64,000 nucleotides of DNA from Vreelandella neptunia (GTDB taxonomy: Bacteria > Pseudomonadota > Gammaproteobacteria > Pseudomonadales > Halomonadaceae). This document shows, in pieces, positions 17,783-27,761 of the stretch (positions are counted from its first letter, which is position 1; each line of letters starts with the position of its first letter). Where the stretch lies: assembly GCF_000712975.1 (NCBI RefSeq), contig NZ_JHQL01000001.1:1-64000 (forward strand), read 5' to 3'. The notes beneath the pieces are model-generated. The model saw only the letters and a program-made list of their open reading frames with translations, searched no databases and was not told the DNA's origin. The position numbers and the translations under genes are program-made.

Positions 17783-18235
17783 TTATTCGTCGCTCTTTTC
17801 GCCTTTTTTGCCGACCCGAACAGCTAAAACGTCACACTGCGCGCCATGTAGTACGCCGGTAGAAGTAGAGCCAAGCAGCAGAGCAAAGCCGTGACGCCCA
17901 TGGGAGCCAACCACGATGAGATCGACGTTATGCTCTTCTGCAAAGCGGTGAATTTCAGTGTCTGGCATACCGACCACAACGTGTTGGTCGGCAGGGGCGA
18001 CGTGGGGTGCAGAAATTTCTGCTAGTCGTTTTTTAGCGTGGTCATCTAGCTGGTCTTGAATACTGGTAAGATCCATCGGAATATCGCCGCCGTAAGCGAA
18101 GCCCAAGGGTTCGAGAGTGTGCATGATAGAAATCTTGGCGTCGTTATTACGTTCAGCAATAGCGACTGCGCGCTCTAAGATTCTATGAGAGTCTTTGGTC
18201 AGATCAACGGCGACTAAGATGTGGTGATAGCTCAT
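17783..18235 (-). CDS. Universal stress protein, UspA family
   Basis: A 150-residue Usp-fold protein starting YHHILVAVDLTKDS. The ATP-binding signature G-x2-G-x9-G-S/T is visible in the stretch VVGSHGRHGFALLLGSTS near residues 109-127, so an ATP-binding subclass is likely. These dimeric cytoplasmic proteins are induced by starvation and other stress, and their molecular target is usually unknown. It is a single gene with its own 5' region of about 240 bp shared with the divergent membrane-protein gene. Confidence 0.9.
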   Translation of the reverse strand: MSYHHILVAVDLTKDSHRILERAVAIAERNNDAKISIMHTLEPLGFAYGGDIPMDLTSIQDQLDDHAKKRLAEISAPHVAPADQHVVVGMPDTEIHRFAEEHNVDLIVVGSHGRHGFALLLGSTSTGVLHGAQCDVLAVRVGKKGEKSDE

Positions 18236-18477
18236 GGCTTATCTCCTTGGTGATAGTTAACAAAAAGCTTTGTTAGATGACCTCTACTTTAGGTTGCAAG
18301 CGCAATCTTAACAACGATCTGTGTCATGCTTTTTTAAGTTAAACCCGTTTTTATGGCTCATGAAGATGGCTGGTATTTACGCCCGGCACTTATACCGGCA
18401 CTTATATACTGGTGCTCATAGTTCGTACTTACAGCCCGTGTGTACAAATCGTATTTAGAATCAGGAGAGCTGCCTAG

Positions 18478-19017
18478 ATGGAATGGTTAATTATCATTTT
18501 TATTTTGATGTTTGTTATTGCGCCGGTGATGTGGTTGAAACCCAGCCCACAGCAAAAGCGCCAAATGGCGCTGCGGACTAGCGCCACGAAACAAGGGGTA
18601 ACGATCAAGATGGAAAAGCCCCCGCTGCATCATTTTAGAGGAACGATGCCCGCCTATCGTTGGTATTTTTCCCAGCAGCAGCCAGGGCCTGATTTTGTGT
18701 TGGTGCGTGAGTCAAACGCAAGTGAAGCGCTGGAGCTTTATCATGCCGGGTGGCGTTGGCGTATTGCGCCATTACGGCCGCTGCCAGAAATGGCAAGCGT
18801 CTCTTTGAAAGCCCTGCTAGAGCGCCTTCCACAAGATGCGTTGGTGATTGAGTCAAACTCTACGGCGCTAACGCTTTGGTGGTGGGAGTCGCAAGCTGCC
18901 GAGCGCTTCTCTACTTATATAGAAGATTTTCAGGCACTAAAAGAAGCACTAGGTGGGTTATCAGACCGCCCTGCTGCAAGGCCGCTAAATGGGGCTGGCG
19001 AAACAGCAGGGCACTGA
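18478..19017 (+). CDS. Membrane-anchored hypothetical protein
   Basis: A 179-residue protein with one N-terminal membrane helix (about residues 2-20) followed by KPSPQQKRQMALR and a soluble domain rich in Trp (YRWYF, GWRWRIAPL, TLWWWES). The N-terminus superficially resembles YajC, but the rest does not, and the yajC-secDF context is absent. I do not recognise the family. The stop codon is formed at the junction of a 16-bp tandem duplication (19000-19031), so the C-terminus may have been altered recently. AGGAGAG precedes the ATG. Confidence 0.75.
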   Translation: MEWLIIIFILMFVIAPVMWLKPSPQQKRQMALRTSATKQGVTIKMEKPPLHHFRGTMPAYRWYFSQQQPGPDFVLVRESNASEALELYHAGWRWRIAPLRPLPEMASVSLKALLERLPQDALVIESNSTALTLWWWESQAAERFSTYIEDFQALKEALGGLSDRPAARPLNGAGETAGH

Positions 19018-19031
19018 AACAGCAGGGCACT
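19000..19031 (+). repeat. 16-bp tandem duplication at the 3' end of a gene
   Basis: GAAACAGCAGGGCACT occurs twice in direct succession (19000-19015 and 19016-19031). The TGA stop of the membrane-protein gene is created at the junction. Confidence 0.85.
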
Positions 19032-19041
19032 AAAGGAAATC

Positions 19042-19494
19042 TTATGCCGAGGGACCGTCTTGGTCTCTTGCTTGAATCGCCATGCCATTAGACTCTATTA
19101 GCGCTAGCCACTTATCTAACTGGTCTAAATCACTCTCGCTTAGCCCAGCCAGCATCTCTTTGCGCGCCGCTTGGACAACGCTATCAATTTGCTCAAGCAG
19201 CGGCATTGCAGCGGGCGTTAGGTAAAGCCGCTTGCTGCGGCGGTCATTATCACAGGCTCGTCGTTCGACTAGCCCTTGCGCTTCGAGTTGTCCCAGTGTT
19301 CGTACTAATGACGGCGCTTCTACGCCAATTGCCCTTGCTAAATCACACTGTGGGTTGCCTTCGCCTAATTTCCAAAGATGATAAAGCGTCACCCAGCGTG
19401 TCTGGGTTAGCCCTAACGGGGCAAGCCTTCGGTCAATAATAGAGCGCCACAGGTGGGGCAGGCGTGCAATGCGAAAACCAATTGTTGAAGGCAT
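19042..19494 (-). CDS. slyA: MarR family regulator SlyA
   Basis: A 150-residue winged-helix regulator that matches E. coli/Salmonella SlyA along its length: IARLPHLWRSIIDRRLAPLGLTQ, the recognition region GVEAPSLVRTLGQLEAQGLV and the wing DNDRRSKRLYLT. SlyA-type proteins are dimers that counter H-NS or repress efflux and stress genes, with DNA binding relieved by small aromatic ligands. The target genes here are not known. It is convergent with the preceding membrane-protein gene. Confidence 0.88.
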   Translation of the reverse strand: MPSTIGFRIARLPHLWRSIIDRRLAPLGLTQTRWVTLYHLWKLGEGNPQCDLARAIGVEAPSLVRTLGQLEAQGLVERRACDNDRRSKRLYLTPAAMPLLEQIDSVVQAARKEMLAGLSESDLDQLDKWLALIESNGMAIQARDQDGPSA

Positions 19495-19565
19495 AATAAA
19501 CAGCTACCGAAAAGTGTAAGTAGGCGAATTGTCATAAGCTGCGGCGCTGAATGCAAGGCGTTATG

Positions 19566-20723
19566 TTATTCATCCGTTGATGAATCGTTTTCAGAGCTGT
19601 TGTTTCCAGGTACAAAGCGGCGCAAATTTAGCGCGCTCAAGCCGCTTGGTTGGATCTTACTGTCCGCTATCGTGGCTTTTTCCAAATCTTCCGAAACAGT
19701 AAAGCGGATCAGCCCCAGCCGTTGTCCGCTATCCGTCATAATATCGATACGCCACTCTCCCGACGGAGATTCAGGGAAATTTTGCTTATGGCTCCACGCA
19801 CGGTATCCCTGTTCTCGTCCTCCGTTGATAGCAAGCTCTACTTCATCTAACAATTCACCGTTGTGGTGCCATACATGATGAATCGTCTCGCTTAATCCAC
19901 GGGGTGCTCTAATAGCGGTGTAAACGTAAAGACCTTTAGAGCGAATCGCGTCTGGCGTAAGCGCCATGGACCCTTGCGGTTCACGGCTCTGAATATCTAG
20001 AGCTGGAGAGAGTGCACTATTTGTCATCCATAGACTGGCGGGAGGCACCCAAATTTTGCCAAGCCATGCCGCATAGGCCAATACGATAGTGAGCCCAAAG
20101 AAACCGCACCAGCGCGCTAGCGAACGCTTTTTTAATAGATGCCAAAAACTAGGCAGTGCGATAAATACGGTAATCAACAGCGCAAGGATTAAGCTTTGGC
20201 CCGTTGTCAGTTGCAGCATAATAGGCAGAATGACCAGCACCACTAAAAAGACACACTGAGCATGAAAAATGAAGTAGAGACTTCGCCAGCGCCCAGCGAG
20301 CTTATAGTAGAGCGGATCTATGATGGACAGTATTGCCATTGCGATCACTAACAATGCAAAGAGTGTCTGCCCGCTATTCCACACGGTAGTAACCAGAATG
20401 AACGGTAACGTAAAGAACAGGGTTTCCTGGTGAATCATTTGGGCGATAAAAGTGGTGACCCCGCGGGGCAAGGTGGGGTGGCCACGTTTAGCAAGCCAGC
20501 GCCCCATAAGGCTCTCAGTGAGCAATAGCAGCCAGGCAAAAAGTAGCCCTAACGCCAATGCGGCACCCAACCACTGTTGGCGATCCACTAGAAAAAAACT
20601 ACCCAGCCCTGCGCCAAAAGCGATAGGTGGCCACAGCCAGCTCCAGGGTTTTAGACGTTCGACGGCACTCTCAACCCGTACTTGTAGGGCCGAGATACGA
20701 GCGGGAGTAAAGAAACTACCCAT
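19566..20723 (-). CDS. Multi-pass membrane protein with DUF5924 and DUF2914 regions
   Basis: A 385-residue inner-membrane protein. The first 235 residues hold about seven hydrophobic segments. The C-terminal 150 residues form a soluble, probably periplasmic domain with GLYVYTAIRAPRGL, VWHHNGELLDEVEL, GYRAWS and GEWRIDIMTDSGQRLG. This domain matches my recollection of DUF2914, which often follows DUF5924. No function is known for either. It stands alone, divergent from fadBA. Confidence 0.75.
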   Translation of the reverse strand: MGSFFTPARISALQVRVESAVERLKPWSWLWPPIAFGAGLGSFFLVDRQQWLGAALALGLLFAWLLLLTESLMGRWLAKRGHPTLPRGVTTFIAQMIHQETLFFTLPFILVTTVWNSGQTLFALLVIAMAILSIIDPLYYKLAGRWRSLYFIFHAQCVFLVVLVILPIMLQLTTGQSLILALLITVFIALPSFWHLLKKRSLARWCGFFGLTIVLAYAAWLGKIWVPPASLWMTNSALSPALDIQSREPQGSMALTPDAIRSKGLYVYTAIRAPRGLSETIHHVWHHNGELLDEVELAINGGREQGYRAWSHKQNFPESPSGEWRIDIMTDSGQRLGLIRFTVSEDLEKATIADSKIQPSGLSALNLRRFVPGNNSSENDSSTDE

Positions 20724-20932
20724 AACGATGTTGGCTCATAAATGAAAACTGCATGATGGTTGGATTTATCGGCAAAGTCGATGTGTGCCCACTATGCCGT
20801 AAAAATACGCAAGAAATGTGAGAGCAGTTAGGCGGTTCCTAGTTTCATCGTGTACGTTCATTTATGAGATAAGCGTATTAGCCAAAAGTCAGGGCTTGAC
20901 GTTCTGCTGTATCTCAACCAAGCTTAAGCGAT

Positions 20933-20946
20933 CAAACGACCGTATG
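20933..20946. promoter_or_regulatory. PsrA-like operator upstream of fadBA
   Basis: CAAAC-GACC-GTATG fits the Pseudomonas PsrA operator pattern (G/C)AAAC-N2-4-GTTT(G/C) with one mismatch. It lies about 55 bp upstream of the fadB start. PsrA represses fadBA in Pseudomonas aeruginosa, and release by long-chain acyl-CoA would induce the genes. No psrA gene is in the window. The assignment is inferred. Confidence 0.35.
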
Positions 20947-21001
20947 AATGCGTGGCGGGCCCGATTCAAGGCGCCAGCCCGAACTTGTGGAGAGAGCGCG
21001 G

Positions 21002-23176
21002 ATGATCTATCAAGGCAATGCCATCACGGTGGAGCGTCGTGACACCCAAGGTGGCAATGACATCGCTAAGCTCACTTTCGATCTGAAAGATGAGTCCGTT
21101 AATAAGCTATCCAGCGCCGTTGTGGCAGAGCTAGGTGAAGCAGTAAAAGCGCTTCAAGCGGAAAGCGGCCTGCAGGGCCTGATAATTAGCAGCGGTAAAG
21201 ATGCGTTTATTGTCGGCGCTGATATTACTGAATTTCACAGCCTTTTTGACAAAGGTGAAGAGTATCTCGTCGAGATGAACCTTAAGGTTCACGACATTTT
21301 CAATGCGATTGAAGATCTGCCTTTTCCAACCGTGACGGCTATTAATGGCTTAGCACTTGGTGGCGGCTGCGAAGTACTGCTGACCACTGATTTCCGAGTA
21401 ATGAGTGAAAAAGCCAAAATTGGCTTGCCGGAAACCAAGCTGGGCATTTTGCCAGGTTGGGGCGGCTGTGTACGTTTACCCCGCTTAATTGGTGCTGATA
21501 ATGCCGTTGAGTGGATTGCGGGCGGCACTGAAAACCGTGCTAACGCTGCACTAAAAGTCGGCGCTGTTGATGCAGTGGTAAGCCACGAGCATCTTGAAGA
21601 AGCCGCGTTGGACATGTTGGATCGTGCCAATGCCGGTGAGCTGGATTACCAAGCACGCCGCGAAGAGAAGAAAACACCCCTTAAGCTGAACGCTATTGAA
21701 CAGATGATGGCCTTTGAAACGGCCAAAGGGTTCGTCGCTGGCAAGGCTGGCCCTCACTACCCGGCGCCGGTTGAAGCCATCAAAGTGATTCAAAAAGGCG
21801 CTGGCGAAACTCGTGACCGTGCCCAGGCGATTGAAGCAAAAGCATTCGCGAAGCTAGCGCTCAGCAGCGTTGCCTTTAATTTGGTTGGCCTGTTCCTTAA
21901 CGACCAAGTCGTGAAGAAAAAAGGTAGCAAGTACGAGAAGCAGTCGCAGCCAGTTAAGCAAACCGCCGTGCTAGGCGCAGGCATTATGGGCGGTGGTATC
22001 GCCTATCAGAGCGCCAGCAAAGGCACGCCCATCGTAATGAAGGATATTAACGACGAGGCTATCGAGCTAGGCCTGAAGGAAGCGCGTAAGCTATTTGCTA
22101 AGCAGGTAGAGCGTAAAAAGCTGACCACCGAGCAGATGGCCGAAAAACTGACCAACATTCGACCTACGCTTTCCTACGGTGATTTCGGCAATGTTGACCT
22201 AGTGGTTGAGGCAGTCGTTGAAAATCCAAAGGTTAAAGACGCTGTACTGACCGAAGTGGAAGGCATGGTGAGCGAAAACACCATCCTTACCTCTAACACC
22301 TCAACGATTTCTATCAATCGTCTGGCTAAGAATCTTAAACGTCCTGAAAACTTCTGCGGTATGCACTTTTTCAACCCTGTGCACCGTATGCCGCTGGTGG
22401 AAGTTATTCGTGGCGAGAAGACCTCAGATGCAGCGGTAGCCGCAACGGTCGCCTACGCACGTGCAATGGGCAAAACTCCGATCGTTGTGAACGACTGCCC
22501 CGGCTTTTTGGTTAACCGCGTACTGTTCCCATATTTCGGTGGCTTTAGCTTCCTAGTAGAGCAGGGCGCTGATTTCCAACGCGTTGACAAAGTGATGGAA
22601 AAATTTGGCTGGCCCATGGGGCCTGCTTACCTGCTGGACGTAGTGGGTCTAGATACCGCAGTACACGCTAACGAAGTGATGGCGGAAGGCTTCCCGGATC
22701 GCATGGCGCGTGACGGCAAAACCGCTATTCAGGTGATGTACGACAATAAGCGCCTGGGCCAGAAGAACGATAAAGGCTTCTATGCCTATGAAGAAGATAA
22801 GAAAGGCAAGCCTAAGAAAGTGACCGACGAGCAAGCCTATGCACTGGTAAAAGACGTCGTCAAAGAGCAAAAAGAGTTCTCTGATGAAGACATTATTGCG
22901 CGCATGATGGTACCGCTTTGTCTGGAAACGGTGCGTTGCCTTGAAGATGGCATCGTGGAAACCCCTGCTGAAGCTGATATGGCGCTGATCTACGGCATTG
23001 GTTTCCCTCCCTTCCGCGGTGGCGCGCTGCGCTACATTGACGCGATGGGCGTTGCCGAGTTCGTGAAGCTAGCCGAAAACCTTGCCAATGAGTTAGGCCC
23101 GCTTTACGCGCCCACTGAGAAACTGCGTCAGATGGCTCAAAATAATGAGCAATTTTATTCTGGCACTCAGGCCTAA
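21002..23176 (+). CDS. fadB: Fatty acid oxidation complex alpha subunit FadB
   Basis: A 724-residue multifunctional enzyme of aerobic beta-oxidation. The N-terminal half is an enoyl-CoA hydratase/isomerase ([33 protein letters not shown]). From about residue 320 follows the 3-hydroxyacyl-CoA dehydrogenase with the NAD-binding loop [15 protein letters not shown], the catalytic region [16 protein letters not shown], and the C-terminal domain [11 protein letters not shown]. It forms the alpha2beta2 complex with FadA. The start MIYQGN matches E. coli MLYKGD and has GGAGAGAG upstream. An earlier ATG at 20948 is unlikely. A PsrA-like site lies upstream. Confidence 0.97.
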   Translation: MIYQGNAITVERRDTQGGNDIAKLTFDLKDESVNKLSSAVVAELGEAVKALQAESGLQGLIISSGKDAFIVGADITEFHSLFDKGEEYLVEMNLKVHDIFNAIEDLPFPTVTAINGLALGGGCEVLLTTDFRVMSEKAKIGLPETKLGILPGWGGCVRLPRLIGADNAVEWIAGGTENRANAALKVGAVDAVVSHEHLEEAALDMLDRANAGELDYQARREEKKTPLKLNAIEQMMAFETAKGFVAGKAGPHYPAPVEAIKVIQKGAGETRDRAQAIEAKAFAKLALSSVAFNLVGLFLNDQVVKKKGSKYEKQSQPVKQTAVLGAGIMGGGIAYQSASKGTPIVMKDINDEAIELGLKEARKLFAKQVERKKLTTEQMAEKLTNIRPTLSYGDFGNVDLVVEAVVENPKVKDAVLTEVEGMVSENTILTSNTSTISINRLAKNLKRPENFCGMHFFNPVHRMPLVEVIRGEKTSDAAVAATVAYARAMGKTPIVVNDCPGFLVNRVLFPYFGGFSFLVEQGADFQRVDKVMEKFGWPMGPAYLLDVVGLDTAVHANEVMAEGFPDRMARDGKTAIQVMYDNKRLGQKNDKGFYAYEEDKKGKPKKVTDEQAYALVKDVVKEQKEFSDEDIIARMMVPLCLETVRCLEDGIVETPAEADMALIYGIGFPPFRGGALRYIDAMGVAEFVKLAENLANELGPLYAPTEKLRQMAQNNEQFYSGTQA

Positions 23177-23196
23177 CCACCACGCATAGGAGATAG

Positions 23197-24378
<1,182 letters not shown>

Positions 24379-24415
24379 GCACGCTATATAGTTAAATCGC
24401 AAAGTACTCGCTTTT

Positions 24416-24443
24416 AAAACGGCACCCACACGGTGCCGTTTTT
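24416..24443 (+). terminator. Rho-independent terminator of fadBA
   Basis: The stem AAAACGGCACC / GGTGCCGTTTTT has a CACAC loop and a T-run, and lies 38 bp after the fadA stop codon. The symmetric A-run could also serve the convergent flavodoxin-like gene. Confidence 0.88.
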
Positions 24444-24484
24444 ACGTTTAAATTGTTATTAAAAACAGACATTAAAAACAAGCA

Positions 24485-24946
24485 TTAAAATAGGCCATTA
24501 TCCAGCCCCGCTGCCATGTAAAGGCCCAGCTCTTCTACTTGGTCGATAAATGCATCCTGCCACTCGCCGCGCAGCGTTAGAGGGTCTTGCACCCAACGCC
24601 AGCGTAGCCCTGTCACAATGCTTTCAACCGCTCGCCTTGTGCCAGTGCCATCGATACCCGCACGAATATAAAGTGCGCATGGAAGTCCTTGTTTTTCTTC
24701 TAGGATGGGATAGTAGCTACGATCAAAGAAATCCTTGAGTGCGCCGCTCATATAGCCCAGGTTTTCCGTTGTGCCGAGTAAAATGCCATCGCAGGCGCGA
24801 ATATCTTCTGGTCCAGCCTCAAACGGCGTTTTTACTGTGCAAGTAACCTGTTCTATGGTGTCTTGGCTAGCACCTCGTTTTGCGGCTTCGCTCAAGACAC
24901 GGGTATTTAGTGAGGGTGCATGGGCAACGATTAATAGATGTTTCAT
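24485..24946 (-). CDS. Flavodoxin-fold NAD(P)H-dependent oxidoreductase
   Basis: A 153-residue flavodoxin-like protein. It begins KHLLIVAHAPSLNTRVL (phosphate-binding loop region) and has DGILLGTTENLGYMSGALKDFFDRSYY, typical of FMN-binding NAD(P)H:quinone reductase or WrbA-like small flavoproteins. The partner and substrate are unknown. It is convergent with fadA and divergent from the DCC-family gene. Confidence 0.82.
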   Translation of the reverse strand: MKHLLIVAHAPSLNTRVLSEAAKRGASQDTIEQVTCTVKTPFEAGPEDIRACDGILLGTTENLGYMSGALKDFFDRSYYPILEEKQGLPCALYIRAGIDGTGTRRAVESIVTGLRWRWVQDPLTLRGEWQDAFIDQVEELGLYMAAGLDNGLF

Positions 24947-25026
24947 GATAGCGCCCCGTTAAATGATAATTTGCATGGCTAGTGCAACGTGTTCCACGGC
25001 TAAGTATGACCACGATGAGAGCCTAT

Positions 25027-25401
25027 ATGTCTGATAATGCCTCAATCAATGTTTTCTACGATGCTGTTTGCCCTATTTGCAGGAAGGATCGTCGTCTTTT
25101 TGAGCGCTGGGCTGGCAAGCATGGCAACGGGATTAACTGGTGTGATGTCACTGAGCACCAACGGCAGTTGCGTGAAAAAGGGGTGACACCAAACGCTGCT
25201 TTACGTTCGCTGCATATCGAAAAAGCTGATGGCACTCTTATTGAAGGTATCGATGCCTACCGCTTGCTGATGATGCGTATTCCACTGCTTGTGCCAATTG
25301 CATGGCTTATTGGCCTGCCGGGAATCAAAAAAGCCTTACGCTGGTATTATGATTGCTGGGTAAAAAAGCGCCTAAAGCGGGAAGGGCGTTGGTCTGAATA
25401 A
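25027..25401 (+). CDS. DCC family (DUF393) thiol-disulfide oxidoreductase-like protein
   Basis: A 124-residue protein with the family motif FYDAVCPICRKDRRLFERW (C15 and C18). It ends in a segment with hydrophobic helices (LLMMRIPLLVPIAWLIGLPG) and a basic tail. DUF393 proteins resemble thioredoxin-fold proteins, and some are fused to other domains; no reaction is established. I chose the ATG at 25027, preceded by GAGAG, because the family begins a few residues before FYD. Starts at 24982 (GTG), 25006 and 25015 are possible. Confidence 0.82.
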   Translation: MSDNASINVFYDAVCPICRKDRRLFERWAGKHGNGINWCDVTEHQRQLREKGVTPNAALRSLHIEKADGTLIEGIDAYRLLMMRIPLLVPIAWLIGLPGIKKALRWYYDCWVKKRLKREGRWSE

Positions 25402-25429
25402 GTATGGATATTGATATAGGGAATTTATC

Positions 25430-25987
25430 ATGAAGCAGTGTCCTCTATGGTTAGTGCCAGCATACGCAATGTTGGCTATGTTAGCGGGGTGCGCTGGTCA
25501 GTCAGCTTCCCCTCAAACACCTGATGCCATCGCTCAGGAAGTGTCACCTGCCGTGGCTCAGGTATCTCCAGTAGCAGCACAACCCGGCTACGTAGCTAAC
25601 CGCCAAGTAACCGACTGGGTGCCGCCGTTGTTAACGAGCCCTGAAGAGAAAGCGGCCTACTATGTTAGCCGATTGGCAGACAGGCGGTTTGTCTCGCAGT
25701 ATGGCGGCCAAGATAATCCTCGAACTTGGTATATCGCGGCAGAACGGTTAGGAGAAATCGGCTTGCCTGCTGTACCTTTGCTGTTTGCGCGCCTTGATAC
25801 TACTGATGACTATGAGTTGATGTTAGCTCTATATGCGCTTCATCTTGCCACCCAAGATCCGCTATTAATGGCGAGAACTCGAGGTGACTATATACAGTTG
25901 CCCTCCGTGTTAGATTCGGCGGCGAATGCTAACAATGTACGCATTGCCCGTGAGTGGTGGCAGCGGCATTCAGCTAAGCTGAATTAA
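25430..25987 (+). CDS. Predicted lipoprotein of unknown function
   Basis: A 185-residue protein with a lipoprotein signal peptide (hydrophobic AYAMLAMLAGC, lipidated C21). A Pro/Ala/Gln-rich linker follows (SPQTPDA to VAAQPGY), then a folded helical part with GGQDNPRTWYIAAERLGEIGLPAVPLLFARLD. That segment resembles a HEAT-like helical repeat by eye. No catalytic motif is seen. It is 28 bp downstream of the DCC-family gene and probably co-transcribed. Confidence 0.75.
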   Translation: MKQCPLWLVPAYAMLAMLAGCAGQSASPQTPDAIAQEVSPAVAQVSPVAAQPGYVANRQVTDWVPPLLTSPEEKAAYYVSRLADRRFVSQYGGQDNPRTWYIAAERLGEIGLPAVPLLFARLDTTDDYELMLALYALHLATQDPLLMARTRGDYIQLPSVLDSAANANNVRIAREWWQRHSAKLN

Positions 25988-26056
25988 TGTTGACATCTTT
26001 GTGCTGTTCAACAAGGCTAAAAATGCTCTTTTGTTTTATCCATTTAGGAGAACAGC

Positions 26057-26533
26057 ATGGCATTTGCACTATCCTCTCTGCAGGTGACTAGCAGCGCATT
26101 TCTCAACCATCAGCCTATTCCTTCTAAGCATACGGGTGAGGGCGATGATGTATCGCCTGCCTTATCTTGGGACGGTGTGCCCGAAGGCACTAAAGGGGTT
26201 GCAGTGATTTGTCACGACCCTGATGCCCCGTTGGTAAAAGACGGTACTTACGGGTTTGTTCATTGGGTTCTCTATAATCTCCCTGGTGACATTCATGATT
26301 TAGCAGAAAACACACCGGTAGGGACGCCAGGTATGAATGACCAAGGAAGCCATGGCTATTGTGGCCCAATGCCACCAGAAGGGCATGGCAGCCATCTTTA
26401 CTACTTTTGGGTGTTGGCGTTGGATCATCAAACCTCTCTACCAGAAGGATTAACGCTTAAAGAGTTGCTTAATGAAATTGAACCCCACCTGTTGGGTATG
26501 AACCGATTGGTTGGTACCTATCAGCGCGGCTGA
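26057..26533 (+). CDS. YbhB/YbcL family PEBP-like protein
   Basis: A 158-residue phosphatidylethanolamine-binding-like fold protein. Diagnostic segments are VSPALSWDGVPEGTK, the DPDAP motif in CHDPDAPLV, and GYCGPMPPEGHGSHLYYF. No signal peptide is visible, so it is expected in the cytoplasm like E. coli YbhB. The physiological role of these proteins is not settled. AGGAGAA precedes the ATG. Confidence 0.92.
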   Translation: MAFALSSLQVTSSAFLNHQPIPSKHTGEGDDVSPALSWDGVPEGTKGVAVICHDPDAPLVKDGTYGFVHWVLYNLPGDIHDLAENTPVGTPGMNDQGSHGYCGPMPPEGHGSHLYYFWVLALDHQTSLPEGLTLKELLNEIEPHLLGMNRLVGTYQRG

Positions 26534-26620
26534 TACACCCTCCTGGACATTTTGCAAAACCCGTGTAGGCTCCATCGCTTTCTAAGTCCTGCGTATTAGA
26601 CTGAAGTAATGGAGCCTACG

Positions 26621-26962
26621 ATGAGTGAACTACCCAACTGTCCTGCTTGTGCCTCTGAATTTACCTATGACGATGGTATCCAGTATGTTTGCCCAGAATG
26701 TGGCAACGAATGGTCAAAGGACGCTAATGAGGGCGCTGAAGAAGCCGAGTCAAGTATCCGTGATGCTAATGGGAATAGTCTGGCTGATGGTGACACCGTC
26801 ACTGTCATCAAAGATCTTAAGGTCAAAGGCAGCTCATTAGTGGTCAAGGTAGGCACCAAAGTTAAAAATATTCGGTTAGTCGGTGGTGATCACGATATTG
26901 ATTGTAAGATTGACGGCATTGGGCCCATGAAGCTTAAGTCCGAGTTCGTCAAAAAAGCCTAG
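26621..26962 (+). CDS. yjdM: Zinc-ribbon protein YjdM (PhnA family)
   Basis: A 113-residue protein close to E. coli YjdM/PhnA. It has an N-terminal zinc ribbon with two CxxC pairs (CPAC, CPEC), then a conserved small beta domain with [29 protein letters not shown] and [19 protein letters not shown]. Despite the old name, phosphonate use is not established for this family. The ATG at 26621 matches the E. coli start and has TGGAG upstream. An in-frame ATG at 26609 is less likely. Confidence 0.93.
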   Translation: MSELPNCPACASEFTYDDGIQYVCPECGNEWSKDANEGAEEAESSIRDANGNSLADGDTVTVIKDLKVKGSSLVVKVGTKVKNIRLVGGDHDIDCKIDGIGPMKLKSEFVKKA

Positions 26963-27010
26963 CACTTGAAGCCTAGTATCCTTAAGAAAGCGCTCTGTCA
27001 TACTATCTAG

Positions 27011-27041
27011 AAAAGCCTACGACTCCTTCGTAGGCTTTTTG
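27011..27041 (+). terminator. Rho-independent terminator after yjdM
   Basis: The stem AAAAGCCTACGA / TCGTAGGCTTTTT has a 5-base loop and a T-run. It isolates the suf operon from yjdM. Confidence 0.9.
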
Positions 27042-27070
27042 CATTTAAGAAGATTGATAGTTTTCTTAAA

Positions 27071-27090
27071 TGATAATGATTGTTGTTTTT
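27071..27090. promoter_or_regulatory. Fur-box-like sequence upstream of suf
   Basis: The segment opens TGATAATGATTGTTG. By eye it matches about 13 of 19 positions of the Fur consensus, the left half (GATAATGAT) perfectly. It lies about 65 bp upstream of the predicted -35 element. Iron-dependent repression of suf operons by Fur is known in other bacteria. This site is inferred. Confidence 0.4.
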
Positions 27091-27153
27091 GATGCTAACA
27101 GTGGCGAACGTGCTTTTATTTTGCACAAATTGATAAGGATTTTGCAGAAGGGC

Positions 27154-27182
27154 TTCACATGAAACTTATACAGGACTAAAAT
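27154..27182 (+). promoter_or_regulatory. Predicted sigma-70 promoter of the suf operon
   Basis: -35 TTCACA (27154-27159), a 17-bp spacer and -10 TAAAAT (27177-27182), each one mismatch from consensus. The expected start is near 27189, about 43 bases before the regulator gene. The -10 box lies inside the IscR-type operator. Confidence 0.6.
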
Positions 27183-27192
27183 GGTCCCCAAT
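27168..27192. promoter_or_regulatory. IscR type 1-like operator covering the suf promoter
   Basis: The 25-bp stretch starts ATACAGGACT, has an A-rich centre and then GGTCCCC. It matches the type 1 IscR consensus (ATASYYGACT RWWW YAGTCRRSTAT) at most conserved positions, including GACT and GTC. Overlap with the -10 box implies repression by the Rrf2-family product encoded next to it, that is, feedback by Fe-S cluster status. The match was made by eye. Confidence 0.6.
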
Positions 27193-27231
27193 TAACAGAT
27201 AAGTCCACTGTGACGGTCAACGGGAGTCAAC

Positions 27232-27690
27232 ATGCTCAAGCTTTCTCGGCTGACAGACTATGCCGCTGTCGTGATGGCACAAATTGCTCGCCATCCTCAG
27301 GCGTCGCATGCGGCGGCTGATTTAGCAGAAGCCGTGCAGCTGCCTCATCCTACTGTCAGTAAAACACTCAAAATGTTAGTAAAAGCTGGGCTTCTGGAGT
27401 CACAGCGTGGTGTTCAAGGCGGTTACCGTTTGGCGAGGCCCGCGTCACATATTACTGCTGCCGATATCATCGCGGCCATTGAAGGGCCGGTGGCGATGAC
27501 AGAATGTAGTCAAGTCGAAGGCGAATGCGACCTAGCTGCTACCTGCGGTGTGGCTGATAACTGGCAGCGAGTATCGCTAGCGATACGTACGCTGCTAGAA
27601 AGCGTGACGCTGGCACACTTAGCCGACACAACGCCAATCAAGCTGCCCGTACAATTACCGATTCAAAGTATTAGCTTGGCATCTGCTTAA
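27232..27690 (+). CDS. Rrf2/IscR-family Fe-S cluster-sensing regulator of suf
   Basis: A 152-residue winged-helix regulator. The N-terminal DNA-binding region ([48 protein letters not shown]) is followed by a cysteine cluster C92, C99 and C105, the expected ligands for a 2Fe-2S cluster. It matches the SUF-specific regulators that precede sufB in many gammaproteobacteria rather than iscR of an isc operon. It is inferred to repress its own operon through the operator overlapping the promoter. sufB follows after 71 bp. The last 20 residues are variable. Confidence 0.92.
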   Translation: MLKLSRLTDYAAVVMAQIARHPQASHAAADLAEAVQLPHPTVSKTLKMLVKAGLLESQRGVQGGYRLARPASHITAADIIAAIEGPVAMTECSQVEGECDLAATCGVADNWQRVSLAIRTLLESVTLAHLADTTPIKLPVQLPIQSISLASA

Positions 27691-27761
27691 ACAGGCTAGG
27701 CAATATTATCTCTATTGACGGCGAGCTGACCTCGCCACCCAACTGCCCGGAGGGTATCACC

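Noticed and set aside
18478-19017. Calling the membrane protein YajC
   Set aside because: Only the membrane anchor looks similar. The soluble part and the gene neighbourhood do not fit YajC.
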